From positions 310,001 to 374,000 of the forward strand of contig NTMA01000008.1 in the NCBI GenBank assembly GCA_002917075.1: a DNA stretch of 64,000 bases. The letters are read 5' to 3'. This DNA is from Hawksworthiomyces lignivorus (lineage: Eukaryota > Ascomycota > Sordariomycetes > Ophiostomatales > Ophiostomataceae). Positions within the stretch are counted from its first letter, which is position 1; every line of letters starts with the position of its first letter. The notes under the pieces were generated by a model, which saw only the letters and a program-made list of their open reading frames with translations, was not told where the DNA came from and did no database searches. Position numbers and translations under genes: made by a program. Shown here in pieces: positions 1 through 10,715 of this stretch.

Positions 1-2
1 TA

Positions 3-2813
3 CATGAACACCATGGATTTCTTTGGGTTAAAGGAAAACCTGGTGCTGGAAAGTCGATCTTAATGAAGTTCCTTGATTCTAAAGCGAAGAAGACGGCGGC
101 CAAGTCCGATTCAAAGACGCTTGTCGTATCATTTTTCTTCAACGCGCGAGGCGAACACTTGGAGAAGTCCGCGGCTGGCCTTTATCGGTCTCTTCTGTGG
201 CAGCTCTTCGAGAAGGCCGAAGATCTCCAAAGAATCTTGGATGATTTTGACTCCAACGCTGGACGCATCATTCAGAGGAAAGGTTGGCAACTAGAGAGTC
301 TAAAAGAAACTTTAACCAAAGTTATCGAAAATCTTAAAGGCCGAACACTACAATTCTTTATTGATGCACTTGATGAATGTCACGACGACGATGTGACAGA
401 TATGGTCTCATTTTTTGAAGACATAGGAGAACGCGCTGTCGAGGCCAAAGCCCATTTATATATTTGTTTTTCAAGCCGTCATTATCCGACAGTCAGCATC
501 AAATGGGGCATCCAGATCGTCCTCGAAGATGAGACAGAGCACGACATTGATATTGCTCGATACGTCAAGTCGAAGGTAAACTTAGACGACACAAAGCAGG
601 CAGACCGTCTGCGAACTCAGATACTAGAGAAATCCGCTGGAGTTTTCCTCTGGGTTGCTCTGGTTATCCCAATACTTAACAAAGCATGCGCCACTGGCCG
701 AGTCGGTGATTACCAGAAATGCCTTGATGAGATTCCCCCTGGATTGGACGATTTATTTGAATTGATCCTGACGAGGAATACTGAGGATGTAGAAGAGCTT
801 CGGTTCTGCATCCAATGGGTTCTCTTCGCTGCGCGGCCTTTGACATTGAAAGAGTACTTCTTCGCTATTCGCAATCGTAATGCTTCTGAGAGAACCATAT
901 CCTGGGCTTCAGGCTATGTTTCTCTTGATAGTATGCATCGATTCCTGAACAACTCCTCCAAAGGTTTAGCGGAGGCAACCAGGACCTGGAGCATAAACGA
1001 AACTCCAACCGTTCAGTTCATTCATGAATCAGTCAGGGACTTCCTTCTTGCCAAGCAAAGACACCAAAAGCTCTGGCCATATCTCGATGGACCGTTCGCA
1101 GCCTATAGTCATGAAGTACTAACAGACCGCTGTTTGACCGAGATCAACTGCAGTGTTGACAACAGCTCACTTGCAAGATTCCAGCAGTCTATAGCTCTAC
1201 TTCTTCAAAGAACTTCATCACAGATAATGATTGATACCTCACAATCTGTACTTCCGAACGAAGTACTTCTAGAGGCTGGTTCTCTAGAAGCATCGGCATT
1301 GAGCCGATCGGCGTCTATTGAATTCCCACTTCTTGAATATGCAGTTCATCATGTGCTTTACCATGCAGATGCTGCCGATAGCGATACAATCAAGCAGGAG
1401 ATTTTCTTAAAGATGTTTCCCTTCAAATATTGGATATTTCTCGACAATCTTTTTGAGAGACATGAGATGCAGCGTCACACACTAGATGCGAGTCTCCTAT
1501 ATATACTTGCAGAGAATAACTTGCCGAAGCTCATAAAATGTGAGCTAAGTCGAGTCCCAAGCATAGACATCCAAGGAGAGCGTCATTTCTTTCCAATGTT
1601 TGCGGCTTGTGCCAAAGACAGTCAAGATGCAATTATAGCACTTTTAATACAAGGGACCAACCCACAAATCGACCAACAGCTAGCTGTAGAACTTCGACAT
1701 TTACGCGAACTCAAGCCTAGACAAGACCGAACGCCACTATCATGTGCCGCAGAAGAGGGCTACGAAGGTATTGTCAAGCTGCTGCTCGACACTGGCAAGG
1801 TCGATGTTGATTTTAAAGCTACGGGTTATGATGCTGGGAGGACGCCACTATCATATGCCGCAGAGGAGGGGCACGAAGGCATTGTTAAACTGTTGCTCGA
1901 CACTGGCAAGGTCGATGTTGACTCTCAGGTTACAGGCTATTATGATACTGGGCGAACGCCACTATCGTATGCCGCAGTAAGAGGCCACGAAGGTATTGTC
2001 AAGCTGCTGGTCGACACGGGCAAGGTCAATGTTGATTTTAAAACTACGGGTTATGATGCTGGGAGGACGCCACTATCATATGCCGCAGAAGCGGGGCACG
2101 ATGGCATTGTTAAACTGTTGCTCGATACGGGTAAAGTCAACGTTGATTTTAAAACTACGGGTTATGATGCTGGGAGGACGCCACTATCATATGCCGCAGA
2201 GGAGGGGCACGAAGGCATTGTTAAATTGTTGCTTGGCACGGGCAAGGTCGACGTTGACTCGAAGGCTACGGACGGTAGAAAAACTAGGCGAACGCCATTA
2301 TCGTATGCTGCAGGAGAGGGCCATGAAAGTATTGTTAAGCTATTGCTCGACACGAGAAAGGTCGATGTCAACTCTAAAGATGTGAGCTTTAGAAATATTG
2401 GGCGAACGCCTCTATCGTATGCCGCAGAAGGGGGCTACGAAGGTATTGTCAAGCTGCTGCTCGACACGGGTAAAGTTGAAGTTGACTCTAAAGCTACGGG
2501 CTATGACGCTGGACAAACACCACTGTCGTATGCCGCAGAAGGGGGCCACGAAAGTATTGTCAAATTACTGCTCGACACGGGCAAGGTCGATGTTGACTCT
2601 AAAGTTACGAGCGGCAGCAATGCTGGGCGGACGCCACTATCGTATGCCGCAGAAGGGGGCCACGAAGGTACTGTCAAGTTGCTGCTCGACACGGGTAAGG
2701 TCGATGTTGACTCTAAAGTTACGAGCGGCAGCAATGCTGGGCGGACGCCACTATCGTATGCCGCAGCAAAAGGCCACGAAGGAATTGTCAAGCTGCTGCA
2801 AGCTAAAGCATAG
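3..2813 (+). CDS. NACHT-ankyrin NLR-like protein, 5' partial
   Basis: Fungal NOD-like receptor type protein (STAND NTPase), a family linked to self/non-self recognition and programmed cell death. The reading frame is open from base 3, and the Walker A loop GKPGAGKS lies at nt 33-56, before the first ATG at 63, so the real start and any N-terminal effector domain lie outside the window. Walker B FIDALDEC follows near nt 357-380. A helical NACHT-associated region runs to about nt 1720, and then ten ankyrin-type repeats of about 37 residues close the protein. The last repeat is cut short and the protein ends LLQAKA. The repeats are nearly identical, which is typical of fungal NLRs that remodel their repeat arrays. 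The effector type is unknown. The domain call is firm; the ligand and biological role are inference. Confidence 0.9.
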   Translation, partial: HEHHGFLWVKGKPGAGKSILMKFLDSKAKKTAAKSDSKTLVVSFFFNARGEHLEKSAAGLYRSLLWQLFEKAEDLQRILDDFDSNAGRIIQRKGWQLESLKETLTKVIENLKGRTLQFFIDALDECHDDDVTDMVSFFEDIGERAVEAKAHLYICFSSRHYPTVSIKWGIQIVLEDETEHDIDIARYVKSKVNLDDTKQADRLRTQILEKSAGVFLWVALVIPILNKACATGRVGDYQKCLDEIPPGLDDLFELILTRNTEDVEELRFCIQWVLFAARPLTLKEYFFAIRNRNASERTISWASGYVSLDSMHRFLNNSSKGLAEATRTWSINETPTVQFIHESVRDFLLAKQRHQKLWPYLDGPFAAYSHEVLTDRCLTEINCSVDNSSLARFQQSIALLLQRTSSQIMIDTSQSVLPNEVLLEAGSLEASALSRSASIEFPLLEYAVHHVLYHADAADSDTIKQEIFLKMFPFKYWIFLDNLFERHEMQRHTLDASLLYILAENNLPKLIKCELSRVPSIDIQGERHFFPMFAACAKDSQDAIIALLIQGTNPQIDQQLAVELRHLRELKPRQDRTPLSCAAEEGYEGIVKLLLDTGKVDVDFKATGYDAGRTPLSYAAEEGHEGIVKLLLDTGKVDVDSQVTGYYDTGRTPLSYAAVRGHEGIVKLLVDTGKVNVDFKTTGYDAGRTPLSYAAEAGHDGIVKLLLDTGKVNVDFKTTGYDAGRTPLSYAAEEGHEGIVKLLLGTGKVDVDSKATDGRKTRRTPLSYAAGEGHESIVKLLLDTRKVDVNSKDVSFRNIGRTPLSYAAEGGYEGIVKLLLDTGKVEVDSKATGYDAGQTPLSYAAEGGHESIVKLLLDTGKVDVDSKVTSGSNAGRTPLSYAAEGGHEGTVKLLLDTGKVDVDSKVTSGSNAGRTPLSYAAAKGHEGIVKLLQAKA
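1728..2810 (+). repeat. Ten-unit near-identical ankyrin repeat array (about 111-117 bp units)
   Basis: Ten tandem units each begin with (R/Q)TPLS(Y/C)AA and continue GxxxIVKLLLDTGKV(D/N)VD. Unit length is 37-39 codons. Bases 2583-2652 recur without change at 2697-2766 (70 bp, offset 114). A segment of about 45 bp around the encoded TGYDAGRTPLSYAA occurs three times, near 1819, 2044 and 2155. Differences gather at two places in each unit: the two residues after PLSYAA (EE, VR, EA, GE, EG, AK) and the loop before the next unit (TGYDA, DGRKT, SFRNI, SGSNA). This pattern suggests recent unit exchange with selected variable sites. Confidence 0.93.
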
Positions 2814-3809
2814 ATCTTACAGTACAAACAACTGCCGAGATTGTCGAATTTTGAGATGAAATCTCGTTGATTAACAAGGGTTTGTCGTGAAAGGGGCACG
2901 ACGGAAGAAACAGCAAGGCAAGGCATAGCAGCGAGGTATTATGGCAAGAGAAAGAGGAACAGAACCAGAGGATTTAATGCAATAATCAAAGTACTGTTAC
3001 TGGAGAAAAGAAAAATTAATTAAAAAGGAGAAAAAAAGAAACGTGAAAAGTCAATGGTCCATAAAGGTGGCTAGGGTATAAAATGTACTAGTACATGTAG
3101 CGTAAAGATAGGACAGGAAGGTAGAATTTGAGTAAAGAGGGCAAAGTATAAAAGTTTTATAACAAGTAGTAGAAAAGAAAAAAAAGGATAATAGTAGAGT
3201 ACCATGAGAGTAATAAGGGTAAGGCGGAAAGGGGGAAGAGGAAGGAAACAGTGTAAGGATCCTTACTAGAGACAACTATACGAAGGAAAAGAAGGAGGAG
3301 AAAGCGGCAGAGACGATCTAGAGAAAAGAATCAAAGCGCTGTGATGAAAACATGGCAAGAATAAGAAAATGTAAGGATAAAAAAAGGGGAGAGAAAGTCA
3401 AAAGTACAAGAGAGAGACGTCGAGAAAGAACAGCTGTTTTTATATGTAGTACATGAAGTCAGAGAAGCAGCAAGAGCAGAGCCAATCAGCAACGAGCAAT
3501 CGCCCCTACATTTCTTAATTGAAAAGGCTGCCAGCTTCTGTATGTTCAATAGTACAATTAACAATTTGCTTTGCCTGAAGTCAACAGCTGCTCCATCCCG
3601 AGTGACTGTCCCGTAACATAGGCATATAATACATCATTCTATATCAATTAAGATTTAAATATTATATTGATTATTGATTACGACATTTAAATATGGGGAT
3701 TGCTAAAATGTCTTCACAAATAGCTATAATAGACGGTGCTTAAATACAGTAAGACAGGCGTAGAGTCTACATAATGTAAAAGCTCAAATCCAAGTCTGGT
3801 GGCACTATG
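2814..3809. other. Intergenic, no gene seen
   Basis: Between two converging genes. The plus strand is purine-rich (many GAAAAGAAAA and GAGA stretches) to about 3450 and then AT-rich. No supported coding region or RNA gene was found; it should hold the two 3' ends. Confidence 0.6.
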
Positions 3810-4697
<888 letters not shown>

Positions 4698-5550
4698 ATC
4701 CGCCCTTATTGACTTGGTTAGGTGTGGCTGGAATGAAAAACAAAGAGTATTCAAATTTCGATTGAGTGCTCTGGATAAGAAGACATTTAATTCTCGCTGT
4801 CTATGGAAATGTAGAGGTATCTTGTGAATGCGACGTTATTGCTCAGATTCCAAAATTTTGATAAAAATAATGAAGTCTCTACGAAAACGTGCTAGATACT
4901 CAAGGGCGGCTGGTTCTATTAGTTATATGCAGGGATAGAATCAATTTGAAACAGCTTCTCTTACTAAACACGAGGCTTGTAGTATGGCTAGGGATAGATA
5001 TTGATATTATTAATGGTTTGTTATCTGGCATCCATTGCCATTTTCCCTCAATTGGTTGATCTACCATGCGATCGACTTGAGAACATCTTCTTACAGAAGT
5101 GGAACAATTTGTTGGATTTTCTTGTCTACTCGCAAAATAGTCCGCTTGGAGCTAAGAACTAAACAGGAAATTTTTTGCTTCGGGTTGTTGATCGAAAGTG
5201 GTTTATTGCCCTGACAGTGTTTTTATGCACCATCCTTCTTCTCATTAACCCCCTGCAATTTAGTTGCGGTCGGTGAGTGTAGTCATCCTCTATAGTCTAC
5301 AGATTTAGGCGTGTTTAGGAAATCCTCAATAAAGATGACATTGTCAAGAAAATCCTTAACTTATCACTGAGACGAACGTATTTGGCTCAAGCCTCATCGA
5401 CCAATGGTAATATTACGAGGGGAAACTGACCGGACTAATTAAATACGTTAATAGCAATGACATTTAAGTGCACTACCTTTAACAACATATATGCACTACT
5501 AGCACATTTTCCTGGTATGGATAGAATCTTAGCATAACCCTTCTGGTGCT
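4698..5550. other. Intergenic, AT-rich, no gene seen
   Basis: Upstream of the broken SDR and downstream of the cytochrome b5 reductase gene. It is AT-rich with no supported ORF. It should hold the old SDR promoter and the 3' end of the reductase gene. Confidence 0.55.
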
Positions 5551-6877
5551 TTAAAAAACAAATACTTGGTCATCTAATGTGCTAACACGGCGAGACTTCT
5601 CATAGCCCAAACTTTCAGTGATCATCGTCATCCCGCTTATCATGGGCGGTGGGCCACAGAGCAGGATCTTGACGTCGTTTGAAGGCTTTGGTAACCATTT
5701 CTATTGAAATTGATAATCAGCAAGTTTTCTCGGTAGGCCAAATAGGTCTCGCGGAGAGTAGAGGACCGAGAACTTACGTTAATCATGTCTGCTGTGACAA
5801 ATCCTACACCGCCTCTCCAGTCTTTGGGAAGGTTATTCAAGACGTAGTGGATTCGAATACCAGCATCTGTGCTGGTTATCTTTTCTAGTCGTTGCCTCAA
5901 TAGGATATCCTCCTCGTTCACATTGGTAAATATCAAGTCAACTTCTGTCTTGTCACCATCCGGTCGACCGCGTGCAATAGCTTCGATTATCTGCAGCATA
6001 GGCGTGAGGCCAGTGCCGCCAGCAATCATACCAAAGTGACGGACCATATTCTGCCTATAAGTAAAAGCTCCTTTGGGACCGCGGACGCGGATGTGGTCGC
6101 CGATTTTCAATCTTGCTAGATGTTGGGTGACATTACCCTGTGGATAGGTCTTGATTAACAATTCAAAATATCCAGGCTGGTGGTCGCCTGAGATGGGTGT
6201 GTAGGAACGAATGACTTCCTTATTCGAGCCATCTGGCAGGGTGACTGTAGCTCTGATAGAAATGTGCTGTCCAATTGGCAAACCAAGAATTGACTCTTTA
6301 GCAGGAAGCTTTAGTCGATATCTAGAAAGGAATGAAAATTAGCATTTTATAGATCTCTTTATGAAGGATCTTTTGCTTCGTCTCACATAGCCACATTATA
6401 GGAGATCTCTGTCTTCTCTTGTAACTCGAACTCCTGGAAGAGATCAGGCTTCAAGACGTGGTTGTTGGCCTCTTGGGTAATCGCAACTTTATCCTTAACT
6501 ACTCGCGGGGCCAATGTTCCCTTGGATATAGCACCTAACGAACTCAGGACACAGATTTCAAGATCCGGTAGAACGTCGAGGGCTTCATCCGAGTGGTTGG
6601 CACTGTCAAAGACTTCCGTGCACTCTTGGCCGGCCACAGCGATTAAAACGCTCGCACCTCCACTATTTAGGTCTGATATAAGCTCAAATTCTACACAATA
6701 TGCCGGTGACCCATTATTGAAGAGCAAAAACGAAAGCTAGATAGAGAGAGTAGGTAGCACTCACGGATGATCGTCTGCAAACGAAGAGACGTCGTAGACT
6801 TTATTACGAATTACAATATATAAATCATCTTTGGTGTTGTGGCTGGCTACTTCCGCTAAGGTGAATTCTCGCAACAT
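5551..6877 (-). CDS. Cytochrome b5 / NADH-cytochrome b5 reductase fusion
   Basis: Flavohaem protein moving electrons from NAD(P)H through FAD to its own b5 haem. Four exons: 6765-6877, 6387-6662, 5778-6321 and 5551-5700; all three introns are GT-AG and phases agree, giving 360 residues. The b5 domain has both haem ligands, His37 in HPGG (the codon spans intron 1) and His61 in ANHSDEA. The FAD part has RSYTPIS (about 168-174). The NADH part has GGTGLTPM (about 231-238) and LLCGPPPM, the latter coded by the last exon. There is no signal peptide or membrane anchor, so it is probably soluble. Its place between an SDR relic and an FAD oxidase suggests an electron-supply role in a small redox locus; that is inference. 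Unlike its SDR neighbour it looks intact. Confidence 0.88.
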
Positions 6878-7715
6878 TGTGGGAAAATATAGTGGAATAA
6901 AACTACGAAACAAGAGGTGCTGTGTAATGGGGGAAGTGCTCGAACGAAACAAAGTACATAGGCAACGAATCGTAATTTTGTGAATTAAGATTGTTTTCAC
7001 TGATGAGTCGTTTTAGGGGTAGCGCCTGGATACAATCCAAAACTTGTGCCTCCGATAAAGATATAATTCAAGCTCATCAAACCTACACATCTTATGCCTT
7101 CACAGGACACCGGGAATGCTTTTAGTTCTTCCGACCACTGCAGAGGGCCGCAAAATATTTCTTTTTTAGTGTTAGCCTATTTTGCCTCATCCACACGTAC
7201 GTTTACGGTCGAGGTCCCCAAGGATGCAGCCAAGATCGTTTTCACCCCGAACTGTTATTCGGGTTCGGCGGATAAGACCTTTGCACAAACTACTTTTAAG
7301 TCGTAGATCTGCCTTATTTACGAAGCATTACAAGTGCGTACACTGTGTGGCTGCAGGCCTAAGAGCTGACATGATTTGATCAATCTAGAAACTGCGATGT
7401 ATAGTTTACCGACAATGCCTACGTGAATTCTATTGAAGTCAGATATCATCCGAGGTTGGATTGAAACTTGCATTAACGAAGATGAAATCCGTATAAGTAA
7501 GTCGGTGTTTCCTTTGGCTAACTTATAGAGCGCAAGAACTTATGTAATTACATTCTTGGAGGATAAATGGTTATCTATTACTTTTACTATGAAAAGTTGC
7601 TACAATGGATACAGTGCGTGTAGTATTATTCATGCTAAGATAGTTAATATTATGTACATCCATATCTGATGTAAATCAGACCTCAATGCACCTTCTAGGT
7701 AGAACTTGCATTTCA
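6878..7715. other. Intergenic, no gene seen
   Basis: Lies between two genes on the minus strand. It should contain the promoter of the cytochrome b5 reductase gene and the 3' end of the FAD oxidoreductase gene. Short open frames here show no family features. Confidence 0.55.
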
Positions 7716-9116
7716 CTATAACTTCACAACTGCCCGGAACACCGGATAAGTGCCACGGTCTAGGGAGCGCCTTAGCTCCCGAATGCGCTCCTCGGTCAGC
7801 AGCAAAGATGTAGGAAAGTCCTTCGGAAGCTCCTCTCCCAGTAACATTGAAACAGCAACCTGTGAGGAACGGAAAGCCTTGATCATGCCCGTGGCATGGT
7901 AAGCGCCACAGACAAATTGGTGACTTCGACCAGCAAATGGTACCGGGCCGATGAACGGTAGGCCGTCTTGGGTGAAGCTGACAATTCCTGACCATGCATG
8001 GTCAATTCTCGTAGCTGCATCGGGCTTGGGATTGGCAATAGCCTCGAAGGGGAAGCCGCGGAGATGAGCATGTGGCGACAAGTCTGTGACTGTATCATCG
8101 CCAGTGGTTTTACGCCCTGTGCAGGCACGGCCAGTAACAACACCACCATCGGTACGCTGGATGAGGTAGTCGTAATCTTTTCGGCCATAGCGGTACCAGA
8201 CGGAGTATTCCGGAACGGTGCCAAGGGGGGACTGTCCATTCTTGTCCGCAGCCCAATGCACAACGTTCACGCGCACAGGCGACACAAAAGGCTGCATCTC
8301 TGGAAGGAGGTAGCCCATCCAAGCGTTAGTGGCATGGACGACCTTTCTAGCCTTGATATTGCCGCGCGGTGTCTTGACTATAGCAAACTCTCCGTCCTTG
8401 TCCTCGATGGACTGGACAGGCGTGTTTGTCTGGATGTTGATCTTATTACTTTCGATAAGGTCCCCCCAGACTTTAGAGATCCACTTGTACGGCCACACAG
8501 AGCCGGCGGGAATTGTGATGGCCCCGACGCAGCGATTGGAGAGCTTCATCTGGCGCCGCAGAACGTCAACGTCTGTGTGAACCGTATGCAGAGCGGCTAA
8601 GTGAGGCGCGTGCACCCGGATATCCTCGAGAGCAGCAAGATCCTTCTCAAAAACATCCTTGTCGTAGTAGGCCTCGACACCAGTGGTCAAGATCAGATCA
8701 CAGTCCGCATTGTCCTCCTTGGTGGCGGCTGCAATAGCCTCCAGGTGACTCTGCTCGAACTCCGAGATCTTGATGGCTTCCTCAATGCCAAACTGGTGTT
8801 TGCGCTCATTCCACATAGAGAAAAGCATCGTCTTGATGTGACCTCCGTTGCGGCCAGTAGCACCAGAGCACAGTGTTCTCGCCTCAAGAACGGCAATCTT
8901 TAGATCGGGCCGCTTTTTTGTCAGGGCTCGGGCGAGCCCCATTCCAGTGATGCCGGTGCCGATGATGGCGATGTCAACGGGTTCTCGAGGCCATGGTGAG
9001 TTGTGGTTGGCGTAAACATGGGGATTGATATGCCAGTACGGCTTCGTCGAGTTAGCACGAGGCAGACCCGGGTTCACCACGCCAGGCTCGTAGATCCCCT
9101 CGAGAGCCCCAGACAT
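7716..9116 (-). CDS. FAD-dependent oxidoreductase, DAO/glycine-oxidase-like
   Basis: Single-exon gene of 466 residues in the D-amino-acid oxidase superfamily (FAD-linked oxidation of amines or N-methyl amino acids). An N-terminal stretch of about 48 residues precedes the Rossmann FAD site IIGTGITGMGLA (Gly53, Gly55, Gly58), followed by the LEARTLCSGATGRNGGH segment typical of the family. Near the C-terminus DGLPFIGPVP and GAYHATGM match the second FAD-contact region. There is no signal peptide, and the C-terminus (RAVVKL) is not a clear peroxisomal signal. The substrate cannot be read from the sequence. It lies downstream of a Zn2Cys6 regulator on the same strand, which may control it. Confidence 0.88.
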   Translation of the reverse strand: MSGALEGIYEPGVVNPGLPRANSTKPYWHINPHVYANHNSPWPREPVDIAIIGTGITGMGLARALTKKRPDLKIAVLEARTLCSGATGRNGGHIKTMLFSMWNERKHQFGIEEAIKISEFEQSHLEAIAAATKEDNADCDLILTTGVEAYYDKDVFEKDLAALEDIRVHAPHLAALHTVHTDVDVLRRQMKLSNRCVGAITIPAGSVWPYKWISKVWGDLIESNKINIQTNTPVQSIEDKDGEFAIVKTPRGNIKARKVVHATNAWMGYLLPEMQPFVSPVRVNVVHWAADKNGQSPLGTVPEYSVWYRYGRKDYDYLIQRTDGGVVTGRACTGRKTTGDDTVTDLSPHAHLRGFPFEAIANPKPDAATRIDHAWSGIVSFTQDGLPFIGPVPFAGRSHQFVCGAYHATGMIKAFRSSQVAVSMLLGEELPKDFPTSLLLTEERIRELRRSLDRGTYPVFRAVVKL

Positions 9117-10715
9117 GTTTTGGCTGGTATAACCGGTCGATAGATGAAATGAGGAAAAAGAAAAGAGAGATAAGGAGCAAAAGAGGTTACAGATTCTCTA
9201 GGAATTTGATGGTAGAATGTCCCCCATCAATATTTCAACGGGCAGGCTTTAATAATGTTTTGATTTGTCGTCTATATACTTTAATTTTATGTTAGTTAGC
9301 TTTTGCCCTTTTAGGAAGGTTTGAGGAGACCTAAACCAATGCAAGCCTATGTTTTGTTTCTTAGACTTGACCGGGACTGGTGCTGATTTTGTCCCGTATA
9401 TCATGACGAATGGTGGTCTAGGCCCACTAGAGTGATGTTTACTAGACCAATGACAGGCGTCAAATTCTAGGAAACTAATGCCGCAGCGCGTCATGTGGCG
9501 TGTCTTATTGGCCATATTGATTAAGTTGGCATAGAGACTCAATATCTGCAACCTACTGTATCTGAGGGGAAGTAACTCTATCATTTTTGTAGAACTTGAC
9601 GTCCCATGGGAGCTCAACGAATTGGGTGTGAAGGGCCTTGATAGATTAGCTTAATAGGTTCACTACCCCCTCAAGCGATGTAACATCTATGGCTCCGATG
9701 CTATCACTAGTTTAGGGATAACTCTGTGAGTCTTGGGAGGAAATCATCAAAGAATTATATGGTCATTCGACCTATGTTCCCGGAACTAGTGGTTATACAT
9801 ACGACATAAATCAATCAAGAGCAGTTAAAAGCATATACCGCACAACGCCAACTTTACATTTAGCTCCCCACATGTTTCACATGCTCTCTCTTCGAGCTTC
9901 CTGCATATTATGCTGTCATTTGCCTTCATAGCACCAAATCCTCTAAACTCCGTTCGTTTGTGGGTACTTTTAGTATCTTTTGACCCTGACTAGCAGGCAG
10001 AGGAAGTATTTCATATGCCAGACCCGTCTGAATTCTGTACTTGGCCTCCCTTCTATATCCCAATCTAGACAAGGGTTTAACCCCCGCAGGGTCTCTCTTT
10101 ATTATCCTGTTTTAGGTAGCATTGGTAAACAAACGTAGTTATCTACTCTTCCCCCATCTTTATACTATGCGATTGGATGTGACAAGTTGAGAAATCCTCC
10201 CGATGTCTTGAGATAACGAATTCTGTAGCAGTAATAATACACAAGGAATTTGGACAACGACTTTTCGACTGCAAATCGGTTTAATACTTGTTCAGTTTAA
10301 GAGTAGAAAAAGTAAGAACACTATACTATCCAGAGAGTGTGTCCGGTGTTTGTTGTCCTAGGTGACTGCTTTTGCCGTAAGATCCGTTCAACTTGGCGTT
10401 TGATGATTACACCATGGTCTTCATAGACGAAAGTTATACAGAGCAAGAGACAGATTGACAACTGGAAGAGACCTTAGACGGGTTACTGATCCTAAGTAGA
10501 TTTAGCATGCAGCAGCCCTACTGACATATGTCAGTTGATAAGAACGCAAAAGCCAAGGAACACATCAGAGCATACTACGAGACTAATAGTGATCCCCCCA
10601 TATGTCATGCCCTGCAAGTCCTCGTAGATATTCGAATATCTCAGCTACGTCGCCAATTTCCCCCACAATAAGGAAAAGCTTAAGTTTATTTTCCTCTCGC
10701 CTAATGAAGCTAGCC
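9117..10715. other. Intergenic 1.6 kb, no gene seen
   Basis: Holds the promoter of the FAD oxidoreductase gene (right of its ATG at 9116) and the 3' end of the Zn2Cys6 gene. It is AT-rich and short frames lack codon structure. No RNA gene was recognised. Confidence 0.5.
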
